The translations under genes were made by a program, and so were the position numbers. Of a stretch of DNA of 64,000 nt, positions 26,867 through 36,420 are shown one piece after another. The notes under the pieces were generated by a model. It was not told where the DNA came from, did no database searches, and was given only the letters and a program-made list of their open reading frames with translations. This DNA is from SIG307 sp964609025 (GTDB taxonomy: Bacteria; Bacillota; Clostridia; Lachnospirales; Lachnospiraceae): contig CAZSQM010000005.1 of the NCBI GenBank assembly GCA_964609025.1, positions 54,622-118,621 of the forward strand, read 5' to 3'. How positions within the stretch are numbered: the first letter of the stretch is position 1; each line of letters begins with the position of its first letter.

Positions 26867-27964
26867 TTACCTTCCCTCCTTTTTTCGTTCCAAGACAACG
26901 GCATGCGCAATTCCCGGAATACTGCTTCCCTCATTTGCACTGACCGGCGACAGCAGCGCTCCCGTCGGCACAAACAGAATCCGCTCATATTCGCCCTCGT
27001 AAAGTTTGTCCAGCAGATAGCCCGCCAGAGTCACCGCGCTGCATCCGCAGCCCGAACCGCCGGAATGGGTATCCTGCAATTCATTGTCGTAAATCAGCAG
27101 TCCGCAGTCCTCCTGTACGGGCTCTACCCGGTAGCCCTTCTGCCCGAGCAGGTCTGCAAAAATCTCCGCTCCTATTTTCCCCAGGTCGCCTGTCACAATT
27201 TTATCGTAATCCTCCGGGGTTCTGTGAAAATCCCGCAGGTGCGCCTCCACTACCGCCGCGGCCGCCGGCGCCATGCAGGCTCCCATATTTGCTTTATCCT
27301 TTACGCCGTAATCCGTAACACGACCGATGGTACCGCCGGAAACTACTACCTCGGCTCCGCTTTCCCTTACATTCCTATGCCTTGTTTCGCTTCCTTCCGT
27401 CTGTGCCATACTGCGTTCTAATGCCGTCCGGTTCCCGACAACCAGCGCGCCGCTGCCCGTTACCGTCCAGGTCGCCGCAAGAGGTCTTTGATTTCCGTAA
27501 CCGAGCGGAAAACGAAATTCCTTCTCCGCGCTGGCAAAATGACTGGAAGTGACTGCTTCCGCGCAATCGGCAAACCCGCCGCCGACCGCCATCGAAGCTA
27601 ACAAAAGCCCTTCCCCCATCGTCGAGCATGCTCCGTACACCCCCAGAAAGGGAATCGGCAGTTCTCCCGCGCCGAAGGAACTGGCCAAAAGCTGTCCTAA
27701 CAAATCTCCCGCAAACAACAGCCGAATCTGCTTCGGGGTAAGTCCCGCCTTTCGTATCGCAAGCGCAGCCGCCTTCTGCATCATACGACTTTCCGCATCA
27801 TTCCAGTTTTCTCCGCCGAACAAATCCGTTTCGTCAATCTCATCAAAAAACGAGCGCAGCGGTCCGTTTCCCTCTTTCTTTCCGACTACCGAGGCACGTC
27901 CCAGAACATAAATGTTTTCCGTAAAACAAATGCTCTGCGCTCCGACACACTTTTTTGCACTCAT
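26867..27964 (-). CDS. spoVAD: Stage V sporulation protein AD
   Basis: Thiolase-fold protein of 365 residues that binds dipicolinic acid in Bacillus and is needed for its uptake into spores. Family features: SICFTENIYVLGRASVVGKKEG at the N-terminus, DLLGQLLASSFGAGELPIPFLG near 105, GACSTMGEGLLLASM, and the conserved GDLGKIGAEIFADLL and DTHSGGSGCGCSAVTLAG toward the end. Spore-lumen side of the channel. It forms a two-gene unit with spoVAE, while the other spoVA genes lie 13 kb away. Its promoter region is shared with the divergent ECF S-component gene. Confidence 0.93.
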   Translation of the reverse strand: MSAKKCVGAQSICFTENIYVLGRASVVGKKEGNGPLRSFFDEIDETDLFGGENWNDAESRMMQKAAALAIRKAGLTPKQIRLLFAGDLLGQLLASSFGAGELPIPFLGVYGACSTMGEGLLLASMAVGGGFADCAEAVTSSHFASAEKEFRFPLGYGNQRPLAATWTVTGSGALVVGNRTALERSMAQTEGSETRHRNVRESGAEVVVSGGTIGRVTDYGVKDKANMGACMAPAAAAVVEAHLRDFHRTPEDYDKIVTGDLGKIGAEIFADLLGQKGYRVEPVQEDCGLLIYDNELQDTHSGGSGCGCSAVTLAGYLLDKLYEGEYERILFVPTGALLSPVSANEGSSIPGIAHAVVLERKKEGR

Positions 27965-28095
27965 TGTCTTTCCGCCTTTCTTCCAACTGCTCTCCTCTAT
28001 GTTATCCTCTTTTCTTTGTACTCTCAGTGTGTACAGTTTTCCGGAAATTTATCCGATTCTCTCTTGCATTTTGAAAAAACTATGGTATCATATTC

Positions 28096-28150
28096 GCAAA
28101 AAGCAAAACGAATCCGTGGTTTTAAAGTTTTCGAGGGTTTGCTTTTTGCA
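28096..28150. repeat. Inverted repeat upstream of the ECF S-component gene
   Basis: GCAAAAAGCAAAAC (28096-28109) and GTTTGCTTTTTGC (28138-28150) can pair around a loop of about 28 bases, ending 23 bases before the start codon. It could be an operator or a leader hairpin. It does not match a riboswitch class I can name. Confidence 0.6.
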
Positions 28151-28173
28151 AAAGAACAGAAAGGAAGATTGTT

Positions 28174-28725
28174 ATGAATTCAAAGCTACATAAAATGGTT
28201 CTTACCGCATTATTTACCGCACTGGTCTGCGTTGCCACCATCATCATCCAGATTCCTTCCCCGATGCAGGGCTATGTCAATCTGGGTGACTGTATTATCC
28301 TGCTGTCGGCATGGCTCCTCGGTCCGCTCTACGGCTTCTTTGCAGGCGGCGTCGGCTCCGCGCTTGCCGACTTACTGACCGGCTATTCCCACTATGCGCC
28401 GGGCACGCTTGTCATTAAAGGACTGATTGCCGTTGCCGCTGCCCTGATTTTTTCCGCAGGCCGTACGATTGCAAGCCGCAAGCACTCGGAAGAAACGCAA
28501 CACCGCTTCCGCCGGCAGTTCCCGTGGCTTCTTCTCGGCGGTATCGCCGGAGAGGCAATTATGGTTCTCGGCTATTTTGGCTACGCAGCTCTTTTGCTCG
28601 GCAAAGGACTGGCCGCCGCTACCAGTATTCCGGGCAATCTCTTTCAGGCACTGGTCGGCATTGTTGCAGGACTGCTTCTTTATCCGGTACTGGTAAAGTC
28701 CGGGATTGCAAAAAAGGAACAGTAA
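28174..28725 (+). CDS. ECF transporter S component, substrate unknown
   Basis: Membrane protein of 183 residues with about five to six hydrophobic segments. It matches the riboflavin-type ECF S-component superfamily: KMVLTALFTALVCVATIII at the start, then the QGYVNLGDCIILLSAWLLGP motif and FFAGGVGSALADLLTGY. S components bind a vitamin or precursor and work with a shared ATPase/T-component module, which is not in this window. ATG follows AGAAAGGAAG. The gene is monocistronic, divergent from spoVAD and preceded by an inverted repeat. The substrate cannot be read from sequence. Confidence 0.82.
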   Translation: MNSKLHKMVLTALFTALVCVATIIIQIPSPMQGYVNLGDCIILLSAWLLGPLYGFFAGGVGSALADLLTGYSHYAPGTLVIKGLIAVAAALIFSAGRTIASRKHSEETQHRFRRQFPWLLLGGIAGEAIMVLGYFGYAALLLGKGLAAATSIPGNLFQALVGIVAGLLLYPVLVKSGIAKKEQ

Positions 28726-28817
28726 GCCTATAACAATTTATCCACTAGTCTTGAGAATGTAGGAAAAAGCAGAGATATTTTCCGTTCAAACCCAAACAGA
28801 ATCAGGAGGGAAACACA

Positions 28818-29342
28818 ATGAATGAACTATGCATGATAATCAAGGACATGGTGAAGCCCAATTTTCTCAATATCAGGACTTCTATTCAAACTTACGACAG
28901 AGATGCTCTATGCTGTGGCGCTCCTTGCTGGAGATGGGTCTACCACGCACTACATTCGGCTGATAAATGGTTCATAAACCCCTGTGTTTACGATGAGCCA
29001 CCATTTCATGAAGAAGGCATGGATAACCCCGATAAGCCGACTTCTGTTGTCCTTTCGGACGAACAGCTTCTCGCTTATCTCGATCAAGTTGAACAAAAAA
29101 CCTACGCCTACATCGACTCCCTCACGGACGAAATGCTCTACGAATGTCCCGAAAATTGCGGTCATACACGAATGGAACTCGTACTGCGCCAGTTCCGCCA
29201 CATCTCATTCCATACCGGAATGCTCAACGGTCAGACGGCGCTTGCAACCGGAAAATTCCCTATGTGGGTATCTCAGGCTGATAAGTATGTCGATGACGGC
29301 ATTTTATTTGGCAGATACCGAAAGGGACAGGTAACAAAATAA
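28818..29342 (+). CDS. DinB-superfamily protein
   Basis: Protein of 174 residues with the DinB/YfiT-like four-helix layout. Candidate metal ligands are a His in WVYHALHSADKW near residue 43 and two in FRHISFHTGML near 128-134. Family members include thiol-dependent transferases, but many are of unknown function. The start is well set by AGGAGGGAAACACA before ATG. It stands alone and ends before a hairpin terminator. The exact function is not clear. Confidence 0.75.
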   Translation: MNELCMIIKDMVKPNFLNIRTSIQTYDRDALCCGAPCWRWVYHALHSADKWFINPCVYDEPPFHEEGMDNPDKPTSVVLSDEQLLAYLDQVEQKTYAYIDSLTDEMLYECPENCGHTRMELVLRQFRHISFHTGMLNGQTALATGKFPMWVSQADKYVDDGILFGRYRKGQVTK

Positions 29343-29432
29343 GGGGCGCTACGCTCGACGGGAACTCCTGATTTATCTTACTTACAACTTCCAATTTTTA
29401 CTTGAAGTATGGTAAATAATTCTTAGATGAAA

Positions 29433-29472
29433 GAAAGCACCAAATGATTCACATTGTCATTTGGTGCTTATA
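29433..29472 (+). terminator. Terminator-like hairpin after the DinB-like gene
   Basis: AGCACCAAATGA pairs with TCATTTGGTGCT around TTCACATTG. The T-tract after it is weak (TATATTATAG). Confidence 0.6.
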
Positions 29473-29590
29473 TTATAGATTCCGTCCTTGATATTGCATT
29501 GTTACCGCATAAACTGTCTTGTATGGTTCATCAATGCGGAAAATGGCGATATAATTATCAATCAGTAACTGACGGTATAAAAAGTTGCTT
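29468..29590 (-). pseudogene. Remnant of a RelE/ParE-type toxin gene (C-terminal part)
   Basis: On the minus strand an open stretch ends at TAA (29470-29468) and reads YRQLLIDNYIAIFRIDE, then PYKTVYAVTISRTESII. This resembles the last strands of RelE/ParE-family toxins. The 5' part is missing: the frame runs straight into dispersed repeat copy D. No antitoxin is nearby. The call rests on a short match by eye. Confidence 0.45.
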
Positions 29591-29632
29591 TCCATTACGG
29601 AACTTTGCATCGGAGAAAGCGTCCTTTCTCCG
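29583..29632. repeat. Dispersed intergenic repeat, copy D
   Basis: Contains GTTGCTTTCCATTACGGAAC then TTTGCATCGGAGAAAGCGTC, matching copies A, B and C. It lies between the toxin remnant and the end of the ABC permease gene, and appears to have cut off the remnant. The rest of 29343-29646 holds only the terminator and remnant. Confidence 0.7.
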
Positions 29633-29646
29633 GTTTCGGAATCCGC

Positions 29647-30639
29647 TTACCGTTCCTCTCTGAAATACGCCACTCCGAGGCTCGCCGGAGGCTGGCTCTC
29701 CCGCTTTTTACGCAGGCTCACCGCAATGAGCACGATAATCGTTACTACATACGGTATCATCTGAATCAAATCCGTCATGTAGCCCGGCACCTTCAGTCCC
29801 AGCATCGTCGGCAGGAACTGATACAGCCAGTACAGGGTTCCGAACAGATACGCGCCCCAGATGCCGTTTAACGGCCGCCAGGTCGTGAAAATAACAAGAG
29901 CAAGCGCAAGCCATCCCAGCGCTTCAATCTGCCCGGTGGTTGCCCAGATACCCTGGTTATAATCCAGAACATAATACAGACCGCCGATACCGGAAATTCC
30001 CGCGCCGATACAGGTTGCCAGATACTTATACTTCGTTACGCTGATTCCTGCCGCGTCTGCCGTCGCCGGATTCTCGCCCACCGCACGGAGATTCAAGCCG
30101 ACTTTCGTTTTATTCAGCACGATATGCAGAACAATCGCAAGGATAATTGCCGCATAAGCAAGAAAACCGTAGCTAAACAGCATCTTTCCGATTGGGCCGA
30201 GATGTTCCGAAAGGAACGGCAGCTTTGCGGAAAATGCCTTGTTTGCAAGCGGCGCCGCCGTGTAGCTCGCACCGTTTAAAATGAACACGCCGAAAAAGTT
30301 TGCCACGCCCATACCGAAGGTAGTGAGCGCAAGACCCGTTACGTTCTGGTTGGCACGGAGCGTAATCGTTAAAAAGCTGAAAATCAGGCCGCCCGCCATC
30401 GAAGCAAGGATACAGCAGACCAAAGCGAGAATCACGCAGACCACGCCGTTCGGATTTGCCGCGTTTTTCTCATAATAATAGGCACTGGCAAAACCGGCAA
30501 AACCGCCGAGATACATAATTCCCGGCACGCCGAGATTCAGGTTGCCCGACTTTTCCGTTACCGTTTCTCCCATTGCACCATACATGATAATCGTGCCGAA
30601 TGCGATGGCACGGAGAATCCAAGAAACAAATACGTTCAT
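29647..30639 (-). CDS. Nucleoside ABC transporter permease, second subunit
   Basis: Permease of 330 residues with about eight to nine membrane helices, of the branched-chain-type permease family used by BMP/NupQ (YufQ-like) nucleoside importers. Typical features: FGTIIMYGAMGETVTEKSGNLNLGVPGIM near the N-terminus, VGLNLRAVGENPATADAAGISVTKYK in the cytosolic EAA-like loop, and ALGWLALALVIFTTWRPLNGIWGAYLFG. Its ATG overlaps the stop of the first permease gene, so the two are coupled. It is the last gene of the four-gene importer operon. Confidence 0.88.
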   Translation of the reverse strand: MNVFVSWILRAIAFGTIIMYGAMGETVTEKSGNLNLGVPGIMYLGGFAGFASAYYYEKNAANPNGVVCVILALVCCILASMAGGLIFSFLTITLRANQNVTGLALTTFGMGVANFFGVFILNGASYTAAPLANKAFSAKLPFLSEHLGPIGKMLFSYGFLAYAAIILAIVLHIVLNKTKVGLNLRAVGENPATADAAGISVTKYKYLATCIGAGISGIGGLYYVLDYNQGIWATTGQIEALGWLALALVIFTTWRPLNGIWGAYLFGTLYWLYQFLPTMLGLKVPGYMTDLIQMIPYVVTIIVLIAVSLRKKRESQPPASLGVAYFREER

Positions 30640-31745
30640 CGTTCCTGTGCCTCCTTTGCTTTTTTACTGCGGAAAATCAGTTTATAGTTTGCAAAAAACT
30701 CACTGCCCAGAATAAAGAACAAAATCACGCCGGAGATGATATCCGCCACATAATCGTTCAGACCGAAGGCAGAGGAAATTTCTCCCGCACCCATTTCCAA
30801 AAAGATAAGCAGGAAAGAAATTAATGCCATGGTAAAGGTATTGAACTTGGCAAGCCAGGCCACAATAATTGCGGTAAAGCCGCGTCCGCCCGCAGTAGAC
30901 ACCGAAATCGTCTGGTCACGTCCCGCAACCAGCAGAAACCCACAGAGTCCGCAGATCGCACCGGAAATCAACATCGTCCGGATCATTACCTTCTTTACGT
31001 TAATGCCCGCATAGCGCGCCGTGTTTTCCGATTCTCCCACCACGCTGATTTCATAGCCCTGCTTTGTATACTTTAAGTAAAAATACATGGCAAAGGTAAG
31101 GATGAGTACAATCAGAATGTTAATGTTGTAGCGCTCCCCGAAAAACTCCGGAAACCAGCCGATTTTTGTCTTCATATTCAGCTTTCCGAGGCTTGAGGCG
31201 CGTCCGCGCATAATATTGGTCGCACAGGCAACAATACTCGTTGCGACATAGTTCATCATCAGGGTAAACAGCGTTTCGTTCGTTTTCCAATGTGCCTTAA
31301 AGAAAGCCGGCAGAAACGCCCACAGGGCACCGGAAATCACACTGGCAAGGAACATTGTAAGAAACAGTACCGGGGTCGGCACCTTGCTTCCCACAAACAC
31401 CATCACAAGCGCGGTTGACAAGCCTCCCATTAATATCTGACCTTCCGCGCCGATATTCCAGAATTTCATTTTAAACGCCGGCGCCAGTGCAATCCCGACA
31501 AGTAACAGACTCGCAAGGTCACGCAGCGCCCAGGAAAATCTCATTTTATTGCCGAAGGTGCCTTGAAACATCACACCGTATACGGAAAACGGATTCAGCC
31601 CGGTTACCAAAAAGATAAATACCGCATCTACCACCAGTGCCGCAAGAATTGCCAGCACAACCGTCAGCACTCTCGTTCTCTTTTTTACATTATCCCGCTT
31701 TACAATACGCAGAAACGGTTCCTGTGCCGTCATTTGTTTACTCAT
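30636..31745 (-). CDS. Nucleoside ABC transporter permease, first subunit
   Basis: Permease of 369 residues (YufP/NupP-like) with about ten membrane helices. The loop motif YEISVVGESENTARYAGINVKKVMIRTMLISG and the GGRGFTAIIVAWLAKFNTF stretch are characteristic of the family. The N-terminal 30 residues are basic and cytosolic. Its start overlaps the end of the ATPase gene by 8 bases. Together with the other permease it forms the membrane channel for nucleosides or bases delivered by the lipoprotein. Confidence 0.88.
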   Translation of the reverse strand: MSKQMTAQEPFLRIVKRDNVKKRTRVLTVVLAILAALVVDAVFIFLVTGLNPFSVYGVMFQGTFGNKMRFSWALRDLASLLLVGIALAPAFKMKFWNIGAEGQILMGGLSTALVMVFVGSKVPTPVLFLTMFLASVISGALWAFLPAFFKAHWKTNETLFTLMMNYVATSIVACATNIMRGRASSLGKLNMKTKIGWFPEFFGERYNINILIVLILTFAMYFYLKYTKQGYEISVVGESENTARYAGINVKKVMIRTMLISGAICGLCGFLLVAGRDQTISVSTAGGRGFTAIIVAWLAKFNTFTMALISFLLIFLEMGAGEISSAFGLNDYVADIISGVILFFILGSEFFANYKLIFRSKKAKEAQER

Positions 31746-33288
31746 TTCCGTTACCTCCCGAAACAGCCGTCATTGTCATCAGTCTGCCGACTTCTTCCTT
31801 GGTTACGGTACGTCCGTCTACCAGACCGGTTACACGTCCGCCGCAAAGCACCAGAATCCTGTCGCAAAGCTCCAGCAATACATCCAAATCCTCGCCGACA
31901 TAAATCACGGCGACTCCCTTTTCCTTCTGCTCGTTTAAGAGATGATAAATGGTATAGGAGGTATTGATATCCAACCCCCGCACCGCATAAGCCGTCATCA
32001 GTACAATCGGCGACTCCGCGATTTCACGGCCCACCAATACTTTCTGCACGTTACCGCCGGAAAGCCGGGATACCGGAGTGGAAACGCCCGGCGTTACTAC
32101 CTCCAGTTCATCCTTTACCCGCTCTGCCAGCTGCTTCGGGCTTTTTCTGTCTAACAGGAAAAACTTTCCGTTTTCATAACTCTTTAACATCATATTACCG
32201 GTCATACCCATCGAGCCGACCAGTCCCATGCCCAAACGGTCCTCCGGTACAAAGGAAAGGTGTACGCCCGCCTCCCGGATTGCCTTCGGCGTCTTTCCGA
32301 GCAGCTCCACGCCGTCCATTTTAAACGGAGCAAAAAACTGCACGCTGCTTTCTCTTTCCGTCTGCTGCAAGCCTGCGATTGCTTCCAAAAGCTCCTTCTG
32401 TCCGTTGCCCGAAACACCTGCGATTCCTAAAATTTCTCCGCCGTAAGCGTCAAAGGAAACCGAATCCAGCACCTTGATTCCGTCCGCATTCACTACCGTA
32501 AGATTCTTAATATCCAGACGTTTCACTCTGTCCTTCGGTTCCGGACGCTCAATATTTAAGGATACCTTTTTCCCTACCATCATTTCCGTTAAGGACTCCA
32601 CGCTTGCTTCTGCCGTCGCTACCGCTCCCACATACTCTCCTTTCCGAAGAATTGCCACACGGTCGGATATGGAAAGCACCTCCTGCAACTTGTGGGTTAT
32701 GATGATAATTGCCTTTCCGTCCTTTTGCATGTTCCGAATCACTTCAAACAGCTTTTCGGTTTCCTGCGGCGTCAGCACTGCGGTAGGCTCGTCCAAAATC
32801 AAAATATCTACGTTACGGTACAGCACCTTAACAATTTCCAGCGTCTGTTTTTGGGAAACGCTCATGGTATATACCTTCTGGTCTAAGTCCAGTTCGAAAT
32901 GATACCGGTCGCAGATTTCCTTTGCCCGCTCTTTTACTTTCTTTAAATCAAAGCGCTCCGACTTATCCAGTCCGAGTGCAATATTTTCCGTTGCCGTAAA
33001 TACATCCACCAGCTTAAAATGCTGGTGAACCATGCCGATTCCGAGCGCAAACGCGTCCTTCGGCGAATGGATTTCCGCTAATTTTCCGTTTACAAAAATC
33101 TGACCGCCGTCCTGATAATAAATCCCGGCGAGCATATTCATCAAGGTTGTTTTTCCGCTTCCGTTTTCTCCCAGTACGGATAAAATTTCTCCGCGGTAAA
33201 CCTCCATTGATACATCCTTATTTGCCACTACCTGTCCGAATGTCTTTGTTATATTCTTAAACTGAATTGCACATTCCACTGAGGACAT
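31738..33288 (-). CDS. Nucleoside ABC transporter, double ATP-binding protein
   Basis: ATPase of 516 residues with two fused ABC domains, of the YufO/NupO type. The first domain is complete: Walker A GENGSGKTT near 39, signature VSQKQTLEIVKVL and Walker B ILILDEPTAVL. The second domain is degenerate, as usual in this family: its P-loop reads GVSGNGQKE, its signature LSGGNVQKVLVGRE is good, but the Walker B region reads VLMTAYAVRGLDI without the catalytic Glu. ATG follows GGGGGAT. It follows the binding-protein gene after a hairpin. Confidence 0.9.
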   Translation of the reverse strand: MSSVECAIQFKNITKTFGQVVANKDVSMEVYRGEILSVLGENGSGKTTLMNMLAGIYYQDGGQIFVNGKLAEIHSPKDAFALGIGMVHQHFKLVDVFTATENIALGLDKSERFDLKKVKERAKEICDRYHFELDLDQKVYTMSVSQKQTLEIVKVLYRNVDILILDEPTAVLTPQETEKLFEVIRNMQKDGKAIIIITHKLQEVLSISDRVAILRKGEYVGAVATAEASVESLTEMMVGKKVSLNIERPEPKDRVKRLDIKNLTVVNADGIKVLDSVSFDAYGGEILGIAGVSGNGQKELLEAIAGLQQTERESSVQFFAPFKMDGVELLGKTPKAIREAGVHLSFVPEDRLGMGLVGSMGMTGNMMLKSYENGKFFLLDRKSPKQLAERVKDELEVVTPGVSTPVSRLSGGNVQKVLVGREIAESPIVLMTAYAVRGLDINTSYTIYHLLNEQKEKGVAVIYVGEDLDVLLELCDRILVLCGGRVTGLVDGRTVTKEEVGRLMTMTAVSGGNGNE

Positions 33289-33342
33289 ATCCCCCTTTTC
33301 TCAAATAAATCCGTTTCCTGTTATTGTCTTAAAAAGAAATAT

Positions 33343-33367
33343 AAGGGGAGTTTTTAAAACTCCCCTT
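33343..33367 (-). terminator. Intra-operon hairpin after the binding-protein gene
   Basis: AAGGGGAGTTTT pairs with AAAACTCCCCTT, followed on the minus strand by ATATTTCTTTTT. It lies between the binding-protein and ATPase genes and probably trims or partly stops transcription so that the binding protein is made in excess. Confidence 0.65.
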
Positions 33368-33408
33368 GGAAGTCCAAGCATCGCTGAACAATAAAACTTT
33401 CAAATCAA

Positions 33409-34704
33409 TTATTCTACCGGAGTTGCATTCTCTACAATACCGTCGATACGGATAGAGAAGTACGGTGCGCTGCGGAAAGAAGACTCCTCAAAAGCGCCGT
33501 CCTTAATGCACTCAACGGTTTCGCCCTCGTAAATCGGGGTCATCGTAGAGAAATCCATGAAGGAAAGGTCTACCTTACAGCTCGTAACCTTGCCGTTTGC
33601 GTCGGTTTCTACCGTACAGGTATTCTGCGGTGCGCTTACGGTAAACGTATTGGTATCGAATACCTTTAATGCACCGGTCTTTAACTGTGCTTCAACCCCT
33701 GCCACATACTCGGCGGTACCTGCTGCACAGGACTTACCTAACTCTGTAATGGCAACCGCATCCTTTGCATAACCTTCTGCCCAGTCTACCGCAATTTCCT
33801 TACCGTCCATTGCGTTCTTGATTGCTTCCGTATAATATACGGACCAGGTGTTGGTTGCGGAAGTAAGTGCTGCGTTCGGAGCAGTTTCAAGCATATCCAC
33901 GTTATAACCGATGGAGTAGCAGATTCTTCCGTTGTTTAACAGCTTCTCTACTGCTGCCGGAGCACCGGTGGAGTCTGCATGCTGACCGATAATAACACAG
34001 CCGTTTGCCACAAGAGCTTCTGCCGCAGCTGCTTCTTTATCAATATCAAACCAGGAATTGGTATACTTTACTTCCATAACAACATTCGGCATCACGCTCT
34101 TAATACCGAGATAGAATGCGGTGTAACCGGAAACTACTTCTGCGTAGTTATAGGCGCCGACATAACCGATCTTAATGTTACCGTCCGCGTCAAAGCTGTC
34201 CGCCTGCGTTGCAGCGGTAAGCGTGCCGTTCTCCACCAGTTCCTTTAACTTAAGACCTGCAACGACACCGGAAACATAACGGGACTCATATACCTTTGTA
34301 AATGCGTTCTTTAAGTTATCGCTTCCGCAGATTGCTGCGAAATCACCGGTCATGGAAACGAAGGTTACATCGGAAAACTCCTCTGCTGCCTGTACCATGA
34401 AGGTCTGATGTCCGTAGCTGTTAGAGAAAATCACATCACAGCCGGAAGCCACCAAATCGGCTGCCGCATCGTAGCACTTGGAATCCTCTGTTACCTTGTA
34501 CTTCCAGATAATATTGCTGTCCGCAATATCAAGTGCCTTGGCTGCTGCCTTGATACCGTCCATATGTGCCTTGGTGTAGCCCTCGGTATCATCACCGACT
34601 AAAATAACACCAACCTTAAAATCCCCGCCCTTTTCCGTTTTGCCGCACGCACCGAGTGCCAGTACCATCGTACAGACAAGGAGCAAGCTAACTAACTTTT
34701 TCAT
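33409..34704 (-). CDS. BMP-family nucleoside-binding lipoprotein
   Basis: Extracellular solute-binding lipoprotein of 431 residues. The signal peptide ends in the lipobox LALGACG. The Bmp/PnrA fold follows: KVGVILVGDDTEGYTKAHMDGI, then CDVIFSNSYGHQTFMVQAA, DVTFVSMTGDF and KIGYVGAYNYAEVVSGYTAF. Family members bind purine nucleosides. ATG at 34704 lies behind AGGAGGAAAAAG. It is the first gene of the importer operon (binding protein, ATPase, two permeases). No purine riboswitch was recognised upstream. Confidence 0.9.
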   Translation of the reverse strand: MKKLVSLLLVCTMVLALGACGKTEKGGDFKVGVILVGDDTEGYTKAHMDGIKAAAKALDIADSNIIWKYKVTEDSKCYDAAADLVASGCDVIFSNSYGHQTFMVQAAEEFSDVTFVSMTGDFAAICGSDNLKNAFTKVYESRYVSGVVAGLKLKELVENGTLTAATQADSFDADGNIKIGYVGAYNYAEVVSGYTAFYLGIKSVMPNVVMEVKYTNSWFDIDKEAAAAEALVANGCVIIGQHADSTGAPAAVEKLLNNGRICYSIGYNVDMLETAPNAALTSATNTWSVYYTEAIKNAMDGKEIAVDWAEGYAKDAVAITELGKSCAAGTAEYVAGVEAQLKTGALKVFDTNTFTVSAPQNTCTVETDANGKVTSCKVDLSFMDFSTMTPIYEGETVECIKDGAFEESSFRSAPYFSIRIDGIVENATPVE

Positions 34705-34794
34705 TTCTTTTTCCTCCTGTTTGTTGAAAAAAATTCCATACAACAATTACACGAGCATTATATACTAATGTTTCCAAAAAAGCAAGTACCTCTT

Positions 34795-36156
34795 TTAAGC
34801 AGTTTCCCCTTTCACGACCGCCTTTCCTTTCCACTTGCCGCGCCGCCAGCGAATCAGGGCAAGCACTCCGCGGGCGCATTCGTCTGCCGCGGTTCCAATA
34901 AAAACGCCTGTCATTCCCAGAGAAAGCCCTATGCCGCAGCCGTACCCCACGCCGATTCCGATTCCCCACATGGACAGCATTCCGACTACTACCGGAAACA
35001 GCACATCGCCTGCCGCTTTCATACTGCCGAGAACCACCAGATTAATCGTTCTGCCGATTTCCATAATAATCACAACGGCAAGCGTCTGCTGTACCAACGG
35101 CACCACCTCGGTATTCTCCGTAAACAGCTTTAAAGTGAGCGGACAGAGCAGGCAATTTAACGCCGCAATTCCGATTGCCACAGGCAGGGAAGTATATAAG
35201 GTTTTCATGACCCGTTTATCCGCCGCGTCCTCACGTCCGGCACCGACCAAATGTCCCGTGACAATCTGCGTTGCCTGTGCAAGAGAGTTGGAGAACACAA
35301 CCGAAAACGACATCAGCGTATTACAGTACACCTTTGCGTTTACCGCCATCGCTCCCATCGGATTGATAAAGGACAGCAGCACCAGCTGGTAAAAGGAATA
35401 CGCCATATTTTCTCCTGCGGAGGGAATGCCGATTTTTAACATACGGAACAACATTTTTTTCGGAAACGGCCTCAACAGATTAAGCGCTATTTTCCCCACC
35501 CGGTAACGATAAAATATAAGAACGGAAACCACCAGGGCAATCGTTCGTGACGCAACCGTGGAAATCGCCACACCGGCAACGCCGAGCTGAAGATGCTTTA
35601 ACGGTCCGTACAGGAATATATAGTTTCCGACAATATTCACAAGATTGACCGCCAGCGAAATGTACATTCCCACCCTCGTGTAACCGTGGCAGCGCAGTAT
35701 CTGGACCATAACGTTATAGCCCGCCTGTAAGAACAAAAGGCCGCCTACAATCTTCATATACGTTACGGCGTCTTTCATCTGGCTCGCATCCACCTTTAAA
35801 AACCTCATAAAGCTGCCGCCGAAGAAAAACACAATCAGACTGATGAACAGCCCGAAAACCAGATTAAAGGACAGGGACAGCGTATAAATCTGATTCATGT
35901 TCTCTGTCTTCTTTGCACCGAGGTATTGCGCCACTACCACGCCGGTAGCGCCCGCAATCACACCGAACATGATGATGAACAGACTCATCATCTGGTTTGC
36001 ATTGCCCACGGCGCCCACCGCATTCTCGGAATACCGGCTGATCATAATGGTATCTACATTATTCAATAAAATATTTAACAGCATCTCCGCGAAAATCGGT
36101 CCCGCCAGAAAAAGCATGGACGTCTTTTCGTTAATTTCCGTATTTCCCTGTTTCAT
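34795..36156 (-). CDS. MATE-family efflux transporter
   Basis: Multidrug and toxin extrusion-type exporter of 453 residues with twelve predicted membrane helices in two homologous halves. The N-terminal half begins FLAGPIFAEMLLNILLNNVDTIMIS and has GAVGNANQMMSLFI; the second half has IGIPSAGENMAYSFYQLVLLSFI. It uses a Na+ or H+ gradient to expel cations or metabolites; the substrate is not evident. ATG at 36156 is behind GGAGGAAAT. The final 20 residues are strongly basic. Monocistronic. Confidence 0.88.
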   Translation of the reverse strand: MKQGNTEINEKTSMLFLAGPIFAEMLLNILLNNVDTIMISRYSENAVGAVGNANQMMSLFIIMFGVIAGATGVVVAQYLGAKKTENMNQIYTLSLSFNLVFGLFISLIVFFFGGSFMRFLKVDASQMKDAVTYMKIVGGLLFLQAGYNVMVQILRCHGYTRVGMYISLAVNLVNIVGNYIFLYGPLKHLQLGVAGVAISTVASRTIALVVSVLIFYRYRVGKIALNLLRPFPKKMLFRMLKIGIPSAGENMAYSFYQLVLLSFINPMGAMAVNAKVYCNTLMSFSVVFSNSLAQATQIVTGHLVGAGREDAADKRVMKTLYTSLPVAIGIAALNCLLCPLTLKLFTENTEVVPLVQQTLAVVIIMEIGRTINLVVLGSMKAAGDVLFPVVVGMLSMWGIGIGVGYGCGIGLSLGMTGVFIGTAADECARGVLALIRWRRGKWKGKAVVKGETA

Positions 36157-36420
36157 CGGTAAATTTCCTCCAAACCTTTTCCTCCTCACTCCACGATAAC
36201 TCCGTTTTCCCTACTATATCTCAATTTCGTCAGGTTTGCAAGCGGAAATCTGCAAATATTTATATTTTCTTCTTTTGTTCATTTTATTATATAGCCAATC
36301 TTTTCGCTTGTTTTAGCATTTTTTTGCCACTTTGTTCTTTTCTTATATTTGTTCATATTTTTATATCATTTTTCATCCGTCCATATCCGCCGCTGCCGTT
36401 TTCTTCCTTCGGGATGCCGG

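Noticed and set aside
33289..34794. Purine riboswitch controlling the nucleoside importer
   Set aside because: No purine-riboswitch core was seen upstream of the binding-protein gene; only an intra-operon hairpin is present.
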